From: Tessaracoccus lapidicaptus
Lineage (GTDB): Bacteria; Actinomycetota; Actinomycetes; Propionibacteriales; Propionibacteriaceae
Assembly: GCF_001693815.1 (NCBI RefSeq)
Contig: NZ_MBQD01000005.1
Location: 1 to 64,000 of the forward strand
Reading direction: 5' to 3'
Length of the DNA: 64,000 nucleotides
This document shows, one piece after another, positions 47,095 through 57,080 of this stretch. How positions within the stretch are numbered: position 1 is the stretch's first letter; every line of letters begins with the position of its first letter. The notes beneath the pieces are model-generated. The model ran no database searches and was not told the origin of the DNA. It saw only the letters and a list, made by a program, of their open reading frames with translations. Both the position numbers and the translations under genes were made by a program.

Positions 47095-47439
47095 GTGGAC
47101 ATCAGCGAGGCGGCGTTCGAGTCGCTGGTCGAGGAGGCGTTGGGGCAGCTGCCCGAGCAACTCACCGTCGGCCTGGACAACCTCATCTTCGTCATCGAGG
47201 ACGAGCCGGAGGACGGCTCGGACTCGCTCGGCTGGTACGAGGGGACGGCGCTGACCGAGCGTGACCAATACGGCTACGGTCAGCTACCGGATCGCATCGT
47301 GCTGTTCCGAGGCCCCCTGACGCGCATGTGCCGCCACGAGGACCAGCTGTTCGAGGAGATCTGGGTCACGCTGCTGCACGAGCTCGGCCACTACCACGGC
47401 ATCGAGGAGGACGCCCTCCACGAGCTGGGTTGGGGCTGA
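47095..47439 (+). CDS. Small zinc metallopeptidase-like protein (DUF1025 type)
   Basis: The 114-residue protein of the minimal zincin family has the signature [26 protein letters not shown], holding the HExxH zinc motif and a downstream ligand. The N-terminal part ([23 protein letters not shown]) is a helix, and [12 protein letters not shown] is a strand. No signal peptide is present. The start is GTG. Its biological substrate is unknown. It is divergent from rpsP and meets the S49 peptidase gene end to end. Confidence 0.88.
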   Translation: MDISEAAFESLVEEALGQLPEQLTVGLDNLIFVIEDEPEDGSDSLGWYEGTALTERDQYGYGQLPDRIVLFRGPLTRMCRHEDQLFEEIWVTLLHELGHYHGIEEDALHELGWG

Positions 47440-47440
47440 G

Positions 47441-48643
47441 TCAGCCGCAGACGGCCGGCAGCTGGCCCGCGAAGGCGAGCGGCTGTCCCCCACCGCAGAA
47501 CGCGCCGCTGACCGCCGGGCGCACGCCTTCGCGGGCGTCGACGGCGGGCGACTGGCCGAACGCGCGCTCGACACCCAGCCACGCCTCCCACATGTCCGGC
47601 GGCTGCACCGCCTCGACGCGCGTGTCGTCGGGATCCAGCCCGGCAGCCTCGGCGGCGTGCCGGAAGAAGTCCTCCCGGCCCATCACACCGTCGATCAGGC
47701 CGAGCTCCTGCGCACGGCGCGAGTCGTAGAGGTGCGCCCCGAGGGTGTCGCGGATGGCGTCCTCGGCGATGCCCCGGTGCTCCGCGACGTGGGAGACGAA
47801 GGCGTCGTACTCGTTGGCCAGCCCCTGCTGGTACACCGCCCGCTCCTCGTCGGTCATCGGACGGTACGGGTTGCCGAAGTCCTTGCCCTCGCCCGCGGTC
47901 AGGTACTCGGTGGTGATGCCGCCGGTGGTCGTCACGCCGCTCTCGAGCAGGCTGCCGCTGGTGGCGATCACGCCGTCGTAGTACACGAAGGGGCCGAAGA
48001 TGACCCCGATGGATCCGACCATCGCCCCGTGGTCGGCGAGGATCTCGTCGGCGGGCGCGGTGGCGTACACGCCGCCGGAGGCGGACGTCGAGCTCACGTG
48101 CACCAGGACCGGGTTCCCGGTGCGCTCGCGGTAACGGACGATCGCGTCGCTGATCGCCCGCGACCCCGCGATGCTGCCACCCGGGGTGTTGACGAGCAGC
48201 ACGACGCCCGAGGCGTCGTCGTCGCCGAGCGAGTCGATCTCGGAGGCCACCTCGTAGCCGTACGTGCCGGAGACAAGTAGCGAGCCGTCGGACGCGTCGG
48301 CCAGGATCGGTCCCGACACCGGGACCGCCCGCAGCGTCTGGGACCCGTCGCCCCAGATGGTCGCCAGGCGCGTGGTGGCGGAGCCCGCGGCGGTGCCGAC
48401 CAGCGTCAGCGAGCTCGCGATCAGGAGCGCGCCCAGCGCCAGCGAGCTGACCAGGATCGCCACGCCGAGCCCGAGGCCGATGCCGGTGCCCAGGCCGAAG
48501 CCGTGTCCGAAGCCTCCTGCGGGCCGGGCCGCCGCGGGCGCCGGCGCGGAGACCGGATCCATCCTGCCGGGGCCGGGCGCGGGCAGGTCGGGCGAGCGCT
48601 CGCCGACGGACGGGGGCGGGAAGGCGGGCTGCTGATCGGTCAT
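47441..48643 (-). CDS. S49-family signal peptide peptidase (SppA-like)
   Basis: The 400-residue membrane protease has a Pro-rich cytoplasmic N-terminus, one membrane helix (LGVAILVSSLALGALLIASSL), and an S49 domain. Key segments are VVLLVNTPGGSIAGSRAI, STSASGGVYATAPADEI with the nucleophile Ser, MVGSIGVIFGPFVYY, and EGKDFGNPYRPMTDEE, probably holding the catalytic Lys. The C-terminal 80 residues run past the catalytic domain to PAVCG. CAGGAGGA precedes the ATG. It probably clears cleaved signal peptides or membrane fragments. Confidence 0.9.
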   Translation of the reverse strand: MTDQQPAFPPPSVGERSPDLPAPGPGRMDPVSAPAPAAARPAGGFGHGFGLGTGIGLGLGVAILVSSLALGALLIASSLTLVGTAAGSATTRLATIWGDGSQTLRAVPVSGPILADASDGSLLVSGTYGYEVASEIDSLGDDDASGVVLLVNTPGGSIAGSRAISDAIVRYRERTGNPVLVHVSSTSASGGVYATAPADEILADHGAMVGSIGVIFGPFVYYDGVIATSGSLLESGVTTTGGITTEYLTAGEGKDFGNPYRPMTDEERAVYQQGLANEYDAFVSHVAEHRGIAEDAIRDTLGAHLYDSRRAQELGLIDGVMGREDFFRHAAEAAGLDPDDTRVEAVQPPDMWEAWLGVERAFGQSPAVDAREGVRPAVSGAFCGGGQPLAFAGQLPAVCG

Positions 48644-48702
48644 CGGGTCCTCCTGCTGGTCGACGCGCCCACCCTAGCCGGAGGCGGGTCCGCCGCCGGA
48701 GG

Positions 48703-49770
48703 TCAGCAGATGACGCGGCCGCGGAGCACCAGGGCCCGCGGGCGGCGCAGCGTGCTGAGGTCCTGGCGCGGGTCGGCGTCGAGGACGATGAGGTCGGCGC
48801 TCGCCCCGGGGGTCAGGGAGTCGGCACCGAGCCAGGTCCGCGCGCGCCAGCTCGCCGCGCCCAAGGCGTAGTCGGTGCCGGCGATCGCGGCCAGTTCGTC
48901 GATCTCGTCGCGGATCCGGCCGTGCTCGACGACCGTGCCGGCGTCAGTACCGGCGTAGACGGGCACACCCGCCTCGATGGCGGCCCCGATGGTGCGGTGG
49001 CGGCGCGCGTAGAGGTCCATCATGTGCGTGAAGTAGCGGGGGAACTTCTCCTGCGCCGGGGCGGCGTAGGCGGGGAAGTTGTCCAGGTTGATCAGCGTCG
49101 GCACCAGCGCGGTGCCGCGGGCGGCCATGTCGGCGATGCCCTCGTCCGACAATCCTGTGCCGTGTTCGATGCAGTCGATGCCGGCGGCGACGAGTTCGTG
49201 CACCGCCTGCTCCCCGAAGCAGTGCGCCGTGACCCGGGCGCCCTCCTCGTGCGCTACGGCGATCGCCTGCGCCGCGACGTCGGCGGGCCACAGCGGAGCC
49301 AGGTCACCAACGCCCCGGTCGATCCAGTCCCCCACCAGCTTGACCCAGCCGTCGCCGGACCGCGCCTCGTGGCGCACCTGGTCGACGAGCTGCTCCGGCT
49401 CCACCTCGGCGCCCAGGTGACGGATGTACCGCTTGGGCCGGGCGACGTGCCGGCCGGCGCGGAGGAGCCGCGGCAGCGCCGCGTCCTGCTGCACCCACCG
49501 GGTGTCCGACGGCGATCCGGCGTCGCGGATCAGCATCGTGCCCGCGGCGAGGTCGGCTCGGGCCTGCTGCAGGGTGCGGTCGTGGCTGACCCCGCCCTCC
49601 GGCCCCAGGCCGATGTGGCAGTGGGCGTCGACGAGCCCCGGCAGGACCCAGCACCCCTCCGCGAGGGTCTCCGCGCCGGACACGGGTTCGTCGGTCAGGA
49701 GCCCGCCGTCGATCCAGAGCTCCCGCGGCTCGTCGTCGGGCAGGAACACTCCAGCGATGCGCAGGGCCAT
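48703..49770 (-). CDS. Amidohydrolase-family metal-dependent hydrolase
   Basis: The 355-residue enzyme has the imidazolonepropionase/prolidase-like barrel. Metal-binding motifs are LPGLVDAHCHIGLG (His-x-His), KLVGDWIDRG (bridging Lys), ARVTAHCFGEQAVHE, DCIEHGTGLSD and VYAGTDAGTVVEHG (last Asp). The substrate is not apparent. Similar proteins hydrolyse Xaa-Pro dipeptides or cyclic amides. It lies 14 bases after the ffh stop on the same strand and may be co-transcribed. Confidence 0.9.
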   Translation of the reverse strand: MALRIAGVFLPDDEPRELWIDGGLLTDEPVSGAETLAEGCWVLPGLVDAHCHIGLGPEGGVSHDRTLQQARADLAAGTMLIRDAGSPSDTRWVQQDAALPRLLRAGRHVARPKRYIRHLGAEVEPEQLVDQVRHEARSGDGWVKLVGDWIDRGVGDLAPLWPADVAAQAIAVAHEEGARVTAHCFGEQAVHELVAAGIDCIEHGTGLSDEGIADMAARGTALVPTLINLDNFPAYAAPAQEKFPRYFTHMMDLYARRHRTIGAAIEAGVPVYAGTDAGTVVEHGRIRDEIDELAAIAGTDYALGAASWRARTWLGADSLTPGASADLIVLDADPRQDLSTLRRPRALVLRGRVIC

Positions 49771-49783
49771 GGATGTCTCCTGG

Positions 49784-51295
49784 TCAGAACTTGGGCTTGT
49801 TGGCGTCGAACATCTTCTGCAGCTCCGGGGGCAGCTGGAACTCGTCCAGTGACTGCGGGGCGGGGGCGGCCGGCCGGGCCGACGGCTGGCTGCGCACGCC
49901 CTTGGGCCCCTTGCGCTGCTGCTTCTTCGGCTGCTTCTTCTGCGGCGCGCGCCGTCCGCCCATGCCCGGCATCCCCGGCATGCCGGGCATGCCCCCGCCG
50001 GCCATGGCCTCCATCATCTTGCGGGCCTCGACGAACCGGGTGACGAGCTTGTTGACCTCCGACACCTGGACGCCGGCACCCTTGGCGATGCGAGCGCGGC
50101 GGGAACCGTTGAGGACCGACACGTCGTCGCGCTCGGCCGGGGTCATGGAGTAGATGATCGCCTCGATCCGGTCGATCTCCTTCTCGTCGATCTCGTTGAT
50201 GGCGTCCTTGAACTGGCCGGCACCGGGCAGCATGCCGAGGATCTTGGACATGGGCCCCATCTTGCGCAGCTGCTGCATCTGCGACAGGAAATCCTGCAGG
50301 CCGAACTTGCCGCGCCCCATGAGCTTCTCGGCGGCCGCGCGCGACTGCTCGGCGTCGAAGGTCTTCTCGGCCTGCTCGATCAGGGTGAGCACGTCGCCCA
50401 TGCCAAGGATGCGTGACGCCATCCGGTCCGGGTGGAAGCGGTCGAAGTCGCCCAGCGCCTCGCCGCTCGAGGCGAACATGATGGGCTTGCCCAGAACGCG
50501 CGCGATGGAGAGCGCCGCGCCGCCGCGGGCGTCGCCGTCGAGCTTGGTGAGCACGACCCCGTCGACCCCGACCCCCTCGTCGAAGGCCTTGGCGGTGTTG
50601 ACGGCGTCCTGGCCGATCATGGCGTCGACGACGAACAGCGTCTCGTGCGGGCGGACCGCGGCCTTGATGTCCGCGGCCTGCTGCATGAGCTCCTCGTCGA
50701 TGCCCAGACGGCCCGCGGTGTCGACGATGACGACGTCGTACAGCTTGGCCGACGCGTGGGCGATGGCACGGCGGGCCACGTCGACCGGGTCACCCACGCC
50801 GTTGCCGGGTTCGGGGGCGAAGACGTGCACACCGGCGCGCTCGCCGACGATCTGCAGCTGGTTGACGGCGTTGGGCCGCTGCAGGTCCGCAGCCACCAGC
50901 AGGGGCGCGTGCTTCTCGGCCTTCAGCCAGCGCGCCAGCTTGCCGGCCAGGGTCGTCTTGCCCGCGCCCTGGAGGCCGGCGAGCATGATGACCGTGGGCG
51001 GCTGCTTGGCGAAGCGGACCGCGCGCGCCTCACCGCCGAGGATCGAGATGAGTTCCTCGTGGACGAACTTGATGACCTGCTGCGACGGGTTGAGCGCCTT
51101 GGAGAGCTCGGCCTCCATCGCCCGGCCCTTCACGGCCGCGACGAACTCCTTGACCACACCAAGGTTGACGTCGGCCTCGAGCAGCGCGATGCGGATCTCC
51201 CGCATGGTGGCGTCGATGTCCGCCTCGGTGAGGCGGCCCTTGGCCCGCAGGCCCTTGAACACCGACGACAACCGGTCCTGCAGCGTGTCGAACAC
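49784..51295 (-). CDS. ffh: Signal recognition particle protein Ffh
   Basis: The 503-residue GTPase binds 4.5S RNA and nascent signal sequences. N domain: RLSSVFKGLRAKGRLTEADID. G domain: LAGLQGAGKTTLAGKLA, IVDTAGRLGIDEELM, VLTKLDGDARGGAALS. M domain: Met-rich, with PMSKILGMLPGAGQFKDA and a SGSRRARIA-type RNA-binding segment seen as NGSRRARIAKGAG. MEAMAGGGMPGMPGMPGMGG follows. The start is GTG. It is divergent from pntA. Confidence 0.97.
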   Translation of the reverse strand: MFDTLQDRLSSVFKGLRAKGRLTEADIDATMREIRIALLEADVNLGVVKEFVAAVKGRAMEAELSKALNPSQQVIKFVHEELISILGGEARAVRFAKQPPTVIMLAGLQGAGKTTLAGKLARWLKAEKHAPLLVAADLQRPNAVNQLQIVGERAGVHVFAPEPGNGVGDPVDVARRAIAHASAKLYDVVIVDTAGRLGIDEELMQQAADIKAAVRPHETLFVVDAMIGQDAVNTAKAFDEGVGVDGVVLTKLDGDARGGAALSIARVLGKPIMFASSGEALGDFDRFHPDRMASRILGMGDVLTLIEQAEKTFDAEQSRAAAEKLMGRGKFGLQDFLSQMQQLRKMGPMSKILGMLPGAGQFKDAINEIDEKEIDRIEAIIYSMTPAERDDVSVLNGSRRARIAKGAGVQVSEVNKLVTRFVEARKMMEAMAGGGMPGMPGMPGMGGRRAPQKKQPKKQQRKGPKGVRSQPSARPAAPAPQSLDEFQLPPELQKMFDANKPKF

Positions 51296-51426
51296 TGTTT
51301 GAGCCCTTCACCAGACGACTGAACCGCACCAGGATACCGGGGATCGGACCCGCCTCCGCCCCGGCGGCACGGCTACCGATAGGCTCCTGACACACTCGCC
51401 CGATGACTGCGAAAGGAACCGCCCGC

Positions 51427-52956
51427 ATGAGGATCGGCATCCCCGACGAGGCGCCCGAGACCCGGGCTGCGGCCACACCGGCCACCGTGACGGCTTTGTT
51501 GACCCTCGGCTACGACGTCGTCGTCCAGGCCGGCGCCGGGGCGCGGTCCTCGTTCCCCGACCACGCGTATCGCGACGCGGGAGCCGCGATCGGTACCGCC
51601 GACGACGTGTGGTCCAGCGATGTCGTGGCGATGGTCGGCGAGCCCTCACCTGCCCAGCAGGCGCTCATGCGCCCCGGTCAGGTCCTCATCGGGTTCCTGC
51701 ACCCGCGGTCGGACCCCGCGCTCATCGAGGCGTTGGCGGCGCGGGGCGTCACGGCGCTGTCGATGGACATGGTGCCGCGCATCTCCCGCGCCCAGTCACT
51801 CGACGCACTCAGCTCCATGGCCAACATCGCCGGCTACCGCGCCGTCATCGAGGCCGGGCACGCCTTCGGGCGGTTCTTCACGGGCCAGGTGACCGCGGCC
51901 GGCAAGGTGCCGCCCGCCAAGGTGTTCGTCATCGGCACCGGCGTCGCGGGGCTCGCCGCCATCGGCGCCGCCGGCGGGCTCGGCGCCGAGGTGACCGCCA
52001 CCGACGTCCGCCCCGAGACCGCCGAGCAGGTGGAGTCGATGGGTGCGAAGTTCGTCAAGGTCGCCGAGGTCGAGGAGGTGCGCTCCTCCGACGGCTACGC
52101 GCGCGACACGTCCGCGGACTACGCGGCCAAGGCCGCGGAGCTCTACGCCAGGCAGGCGGCCACCGTCGACATCATCATCACCACGGCCGCGATCCCGGGC
52201 CGCCCGTCGCCCAAGCTCATCACGGCGGAGATGGTCGAGTCCATGAGGCCCGGCAGCGTCATCGTCGACCTGGCCGCGGCGGGCGGCGGCAACTGCGTCC
52301 TCACGCGGCCGGGTGAGACCTACACCACCGACGGCGGCGTCACGATCGTCGGCTACACGGATCTCGCGAGCCGACTGCCCGGCCAGGCCTCCCAGCTGTA
52401 CGGCACCAACATCGTCAACCTGCTCAAACTGCTCACCCCCGACAAGGACGGCGAGCTGCGACTCGACTTCGACGACGTCGTGCACCGCCAGATGACCGTC
52501 GTGCGCGACGGAGAGGTGACGTTCCCGCCGCCCCCCATCGAGGTGTCCGTGGCGCCCGCTGCCGCAGCCGCCCCGGCCCCCGTCGCCATCCCCACCGCCG
52601 CCGCGCCACCGGACCAGTGGGCGCGCTTCCGGATGGTGTTGATGCTGGTGGCCGGTTGGCTGCTGCTGTCGCTGCTGCTGCCCGGCGGTTTCCTGTCCAG
52701 CATCCTGGTCTTCGGACTGGCGATGGTCGTGGGCTACTACGTCATCTGGGGCGTCGAGCCCGCCCTCTACACGCCGCTGATGAGCGTGTCCAACGCGGTG
52801 TCCGGCATCACGATCGTCGGCGCCATCACCCAGCTCACGTCTCCCCTGCTGTCCGTGCAGATCATCGCCTTCGTCGCCATCGTCCTGGCCGGCATCAACT
52901 GCGTGGGCGGCTTCGCCATCACCAACCGCATGCTCGCCATGTTCAAGAGGAGCTGA
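51427..52956 (+). CDS. pntA: NAD(P) transhydrogenase alpha subunit (fused PntAA-PntAB)
   Basis: The 509-residue subunit of the proton-pumping transhydrogenase starts MRIGIPDE, 10 bases after GAAAGGA; an in-frame ATG at 51403 is less favoured. The NAD-binding domain has [27 protein letters not shown] and [22 protein letters not shown]. An Ala/Pro linker ([19 protein letters not shown]) leads to membrane helices ([66 protein letters not shown]). Length equals E. coli PntA. Confidence 0.95.
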   Translation: MRIGIPDEAPETRAAATPATVTALLTLGYDVVVQAGAGARSSFPDHAYRDAGAAIGTADDVWSSDVVAMVGEPSPAQQALMRPGQVLIGFLHPRSDPALIEALAARGVTALSMDMVPRISRAQSLDALSSMANIAGYRAVIEAGHAFGRFFTGQVTAAGKVPPAKVFVIGTGVAGLAAIGAAGGLGAEVTATDVRPETAEQVESMGAKFVKVAEVEEVRSSDGYARDTSADYAAKAAELYARQAATVDIIITTAAIPGRPSPKLITAEMVESMRPGSVIVDLAAAGGGNCVLTRPGETYTTDGGVTIVGYTDLASRLPGQASQLYGTNIVNLLKLLTPDKDGELRLDFDDVVHRQMTVVRDGEVTFPPPPIEVSVAPAAAAAPAPVAIPTAAAPPDQWARFRMVLMLVAGWLLLSLLLPGGFLSSILVFGLAMVVGYYVIWGVEPALYTPLMSVSNAVSGITIVGAITQLTSPLLSVQIIAFVAIVLAGINCVGGFAITNRMLAMFKRS

Positions 52957-52960
52957 ACCC

Positions 52961-54385
52961 ATGCTCGACAACATCGTGTTCGGCGGCTACATCGCGGCCG
53001 CGCTCCTGTTCATCCTCAGCATCGTCGGGCTCGGCAAGCAGGAGACGGCCCGCAGCGGCAACGCCTTCGGTATCGCCGGCATGACGCTCGCGGTGCTCGC
53101 CACGGTCATCCACACCTTCACGCGCGAGTGGAACACGGTCGGCTTCGTCCTGCTCCTGGTCGCGCTCGCCATCGCCTTCACCGTCGGGCTCCTGTACTCC
53201 ACGCGGGTCGCCATGACCGGTCTGCCCGGGCTCGTGGCGCTGTTCAACGCGTTCGGCGGCCAGGCGTCCGCCGCGGTGGGCATCAACTCCGCGCTGCAGG
53301 TCGAGAGCTACCCGGTCCTCAGCGACCAGATCGTCCACGGCGTGACGGTGTGGGCCGCGGTGGTCGTGGGCGCCCTGACGTTCTCCGGCTCCATCGTCGC
53401 GTTCGGCAAGCTGGGCGGGCGGATCACGTCGCGCCCCGTCGTCCTGAGCGCCCGCTGGCTGGTGATGGGACTCCTCGGCGTGGGCCTGGTCGGCTCGCTC
53501 GCGTGGTACCTGGCCGCCCCGAACATCTGGCCACTGGTCATCGCGCACGTCCTCGGCTACTTGTTCGGCATCCTCATGGTCCTCGCGATCGGCGGCGCTG
53601 ACATGCCCGTGGTCGTCAGCTTCCTCAACTCCTTCTCGGGCTGGGCGGGTGCGCTGTCCGGCTTCGCGATCGGCTCGGACCTCCTCGTCGTGGCCGGCAC
53701 GATCGTCGGCATGTCCGGCATCATCCTGTCGATCGTCATGGCGCGCGGCATGAACCGCTCGATCGCCAACGTGCTGCTCGGCGGATTCGGCACGGCCGAC
53801 TCGACCGGCGCCGCGGTCGCGATGCTCGACGCGGACGGCAACCCGCTGCAGGCGGTCAGCGCCGGCGCCGACGAGGTGGCGGGCTGGCTGCGGGAAGCCG
53901 ACTCCGTCATCATCGCGCCCGGCTACGGCATGGCCGTGGCGCAGGCGCAGCACCCGGTCGCGGAGCTCACCCGACGCCTCATCGCGCAGGGCAAGACCGT
54001 GCGGTTCGCGATCCACCCGGTGGCGGGTCGGCTGCCCGGCCACATGAACGTCCTGCTGGCCGAGGCCCGGGTGCCCTACGACATCGTCCTGGAGATGGAC
54101 GAGATCAACGACGACTTCCCCCGCACCGACGTCGTGCTCGTCATCGGCGCCAACGACACCGTCAACCCGGCCGCGATGGAGGCGGGCTCGCCCATCTCGG
54201 GCATGCCGGTCCTCCACGTGTGGGAGTCGCGGCAGGTGGTGGTGTTCAAGCGTTCCATGGCGGCCGGCTACTCGGGTGTCGAGAACCCGCTGTTCGTCCG
54301 CGAGAACACCGCGATGCTGTTCGGCGACGCCAAGGCCAGCGCCGAGGCGCTCGTCCACGCCGTCGGCGCGCCGGCGGCCGTCTGA
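52961..54385 (+). CDS. pntB: NAD(P) transhydrogenase beta subunit
   Basis: This 474-residue partner of PntA starts 4 bases after its stop. Eight or nine membrane helices lead to the NADP-binding domain ([86 protein letters not shown]). Together the enzyme makes NADPH from NADH using the proton gradient. The stop lies 4 bases from the converging histidine-kinase gene. Confidence 0.96.
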   Translation: MLDNIVFGGYIAAALLFILSIVGLGKQETARSGNAFGIAGMTLAVLATVIHTFTREWNTVGFVLLLVALAIAFTVGLLYSTRVAMTGLPGLVALFNAFGGQASAAVGINSALQVESYPVLSDQIVHGVTVWAAVVVGALTFSGSIVAFGKLGGRITSRPVVLSARWLVMGLLGVGLVGSLAWYLAAPNIWPLVIAHVLGYLFGILMVLAIGGADMPVVVSFLNSFSGWAGALSGFAIGSDLLVVAGTIVGMSGIILSIVMARGMNRSIANVLLGGFGTADSTGAAVAMLDADGNPLQAVSAGADEVAGWLREADSVIIAPGYGMAVAQAQHPVAELTRRLIAQGKTVRFAIHPVAGRLPGHMNVLLAEARVPYDIVLEMDEINDDFPRTDVVLVIGANDTVNPAAMEAGSPISGMPVLHVWESRQVVVFKRSMAAGYSGVENPLFVRENTAMLFGDAKASAEALVHAVGAPAAV

Positions 54386-54389
54386 GCGC

Positions 54390-56624
54390 TCAGCGGCCGG
54401 CCGGCAGCGCCACGCGCAGCACCCACTCGCCGTCGTCGGGGCCGACGGCGAAGCGCCCGCCCAGCAGGTCGACGCGCTCGCGGATCCCCGCCAGGCCGTA
54501 GCCGAGGGACAGTCGCGACAGGCGACGCCGCGCGGGGATCGCGCTGCTCATGCGCAGGATGACCTCGTCGCCCAACACCTCGACGGTGATGGCGCACGCG
54601 CCGTCGCGGCTGGCGTAGCGCAGGACGTTGGTGACGCCCTCCTGCATGACCCGGGTGAGGGTGCGCAGCGTGGGCGCCGGTAGCCCGTCGGCGGCCGCAT
54701 CAACAGAAACCGACGCCGTGAACCCGTTGTCGCGGAGGGTCTGACTCAGGACGTCGACGACCGTCGTGGGCGTGACCAGCGCGGCGCCGTCGGCCCCGCC
54801 CTCTCCCCCGGCCATGATGCGGCCGAGAAGTTCCATCTCCTCCTCCGCCCCGGTGATGGACCGGCGCATCCGGTCCAGCGCTGTGCGCAGCTCGACCGGG
54901 TCGTCACTGTCGCCGAAGGCCATGCACTGGAGGGTGGCGACGGAGAGATGGTGCGCGACCACGTCGTGCAGCTCGCGCGCCAGCAGGTTGCGTTCCTCGG
55001 TGCGGATGCGTTCCGCCGTGGCCTGCAGCGCCCTCATCTCCGTCAGGTGCCGGCGGCGCGACATCAGGAAGTGCCGGGCGGCCACCATCGTCGGCAGCGC
55101 CACCAGGACGATCGCCGCGACCAGCGCCCGCTCCCGCACGGCCCCGACGTCGACGGCGGTCGCCATGAGCAGCGCGACGGAGGCCGCGGCGCCCAGGAGG
55201 CCCGCCGCCCAGCGCTTGGTGACCCTGGCAGCCTGCAGGCAGGCCACCAGGAGCAGCGCCAGAAGCGCCAGGTCGTCGGAGTGCGGCGTGAAGAGCATCC
55301 CCAGGGTCGCGGCCACCGCGGGAAGTGTGCCCACCACGGGCCACCAGAGCAGCAGCCCCGCCGCGGTGAAGCCGGCAAGTTCCCAGGCGAGGTCCCAGCG
55401 GATCTCGCCGGCCATCAACGCGCCGGGGAGTTGGGCGCCCGCCGTGAGGCCGCCCATGGTCAGCGCCATGGTCAGCACGCCGCGCAGCGTCGCCATCGAC
55501 AGCCACTGCTGCCAGGCGGGTTCCGCGGCCGGTGTCTCGCGGTCCATGGCAGCGTCGAGGGCGGGCGGCAGCTCCATGCGCAGCGTCCGCTTGCCGGCGC
55601 GGATCTGGGTCCGCAGGATGCCGCCGAGGGCGTCGACGCGTTGGCCGAGCCGGTCCAGGCGCCGCTCCTGCTCCGGGTCCGGGACCAGCGCGGCCGGGTA
55701 GGCGGCGTCGAGCAGCACCCACCCGCGGCGGCGCTCAGCGGTGACGGTGACGGCTGTGCGCCCGTCGGTGGGCGGCTCCTCGGCCAGCGCGGCAAGGACG
55801 ACCTCTTCCAAGGCCTTGACGACGGTGGCCTGCGTGACCCGGCTGAGTCCGTCGAGATCGGCCGGGAGGTCCATCGCGGTGGACATCCCGCGGGCCGCGA
55901 GGCGCTGCTCCGAGCGGCGCGCCATGTCCGACACGGTCGGCCCGGCGATGGACTCGTCGTGTCCGCTGGCGGTCGCGTCCTCGCGGAGCATCCCCACCAG
56001 CGCGCGGACCTCGCCCAATGCCCTCAGGCAGGCGTCGTTGATCGCCTTGATGGCGCCGCGGAGGGTCGCGGGATCCGTCACGGGCGCGGACTCCTCGAGC
56101 ACCCGCCGGCTCTCGGCGAGCCCCACCGTGATGAGCGTGCGGAGTTCTCCCCCCAGCCGGGCGCGCTCCTCGGCTCGGATGCGCGACGTGTCGTCCTCCA
56201 TGACGAGGATGCGCCCCTGGCCACGACGCCGGGCCAGCAGCATGCCCCGCAGCAGGCCCCCCGCCAGCAACCCGGGGATGAGCAGGACCAGGTATGAGGC
56301 CGTCATCTCCCACCAGGGAGGACTCTGCAGCCCGCGGAGGACCGCGTAGCTGAGGAAGAGCCCCACGGTCGCCGCAGCCTCCAACGGTCTGGCGACAGCC
56401 ACAAAAGCGCCGGTGACAAAGACGGGCGCCAACACGTCAGCTTCCATGTTGCCGAATGTCAACGTCAGCATCATGGGAGTCAGTGCGACCACCAGGCTAA
56501 GTTTGGGACGCCAGAGCGCGATGACGCACGCTGCCGCCTCCAGCACCTGAGCCAGAGGCGAGACCGCCGTGTGCCATCCCGCCCGCTCCCACTCGATCAG
56601 ATTGCCGAGTGCACCGAAGACCAC
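54390..56624 (-). CDS. Tandem NarL-type sensor histidine kinase with one degenerate module
   Basis: The 744-residue protein contains two membrane-sensor/kinase modules. Module 1 (about 1-360) has helices, then RIRAEERARLGGELRTLI, where the His of the HisKA_3 motif (E-L-H-D) is replaced by Arg. No convincing N or G box follows. Module 2 has more helices (ALTMGGLTAGAQLPG, LALLALLLVACLQAA), then TEERNLLARELHDVVAHHLSVATLQ with the phospho-acceptor His near residue 550. Its ATPase domain includes VMQEGVTNVLRYAS (N box) and GYGLAGIRERVDLLGG (G box). The GTG at 56624 is the furthest possible start. The likely cognate regulator is at 57081. Confidence 0.88.
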   Translation of the reverse strand: MVFGALGNLIEWERAGWHTAVSPLAQVLEAAACVIALWRPKLSLVVALTPMMLTLTFGNMEADVLAPVFVTGAFVAVARPLEAAATVGLFLSYAVLRGLQSPPWWEMTASYLVLLIPGLLAGGLLRGMLLARRRGQGRILVMEDDTSRIRAEERARLGGELRTLITVGLAESRRVLEESAPVTDPATLRGAIKAINDACLRALGEVRALVGMLREDATASGHDESIAGPTVSDMARRSEQRLAARGMSTAMDLPADLDGLSRVTQATVVKALEEVVLAALAEEPPTDGRTAVTVTAERRRGWVLLDAAYPAALVPDPEQERRLDRLGQRVDALGGILRTQIRAGKRTLRMELPPALDAAMDRETPAAEPAWQQWLSMATLRGVLTMALTMGGLTAGAQLPGALMAGEIRWDLAWELAGFTAAGLLLWWPVVGTLPAVAATLGMLFTPHSDDLALLALLLVACLQAARVTKRWAAGLLGAAASVALLMATAVDVGAVRERALVAAIVLVALPTMVAARHFLMSRRRHLTEMRALQATAERIRTEERNLLARELHDVVAHHLSVATLQCMAFGDSDDPVELRTALDRMRRSITGAEEEMELLGRIMAGGEGGADGAALVTPTTVVDVLSQTLRDNGFTASVSVDAAADGLPAPTLRTLTRVMQEGVTNVLRYASRDGACAITVEVLGDEVILRMSSAIPARRRLSRLSLGYGLAGIRERVDLLGGRFAVGPDDGEWVLRVALPAGR

Positions 56625-56697
56625 CGTCGCCGCGAGGATGTAGCGGGAAGCGTTGAGCAGGTCCGTGGATCTAGTACGGACTGTCTTGGACGCAGTT

Positions 56698-56733
56698 CCG
56701 CCGGGACTGGCCTGTCTAGCCTCGTCCCGGCGG
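56698..56733 (-). terminator. Hairpin between the small peptide gene and the kinase gene
   Basis: Arms CCGCCGGGAC and GTCCCGGCGG pair perfectly over 10 bases with a 16-base loop, 31 bases after the peptide stop. It may end the abundant short transcript while allowing some read-through into the kinase. Confidence 0.65.
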
Positions 56734-56763
56734 AGAGATGGGGTGCTGATGGTGCCGAAGCGA

Positions 56764-56940
56764 TCAGCGCGGGTGGCACATGGCGAGCCACGGGAAGATC
56801 GGGCAGATGAAGTTCGTGTCCTCGGCCACCGTGACGGTGCCGCCCACGGGCTTCGGGGCAGCCGTCTTGGGGGCCGCGACAGCGGACGGGGCGATGGCGA
56901 CGGCGAGGATGAGACCTGCGACGAGAGAGCGGACCTTCAT
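56764..56940 (-). CDS. Small secreted peptide, 58 residues
   Basis: The gene is short but well supported: AAGGAT lies 4 bases before the ATG, and the N-terminus is a classical signal peptide (MKVRSLVAGLILAVAIAPSA, cleavage after VAA near residue 23). The mature part is about 35 residues, with a Lys/Pro segment, VGGTVTVAEDTNF, and a C-terminal ICPIFPWLAMCHPR holding two cysteines 9 residues apart. These could form a disulphide loop. It lies upstream of the sensor kinase on the same strand and divergent from the response regulator. A signal peptide for that system, a small bacteriocin or a surface peptide are all possible; none is shown. Confidence 0.75.
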   Translation of the reverse strand: MKVRSLVAGLILAVAIAPSAVAAPKTAAPKPVGGTVTVAEDTNFICPIFPWLAMCHPR

Positions 56941-57080
56941 GGCAATCCTTCGGGGAAGAAATTTGTGGTGTGCAGTACAACTAATACCGGCCCCCCCACG
57001 GCATCAGATACTCACTTTCGGCCGGACTTTTCCGAGAGCCCTGTAACTATACCGCCGTGAAACCCCGTTAGGGTACTCAC

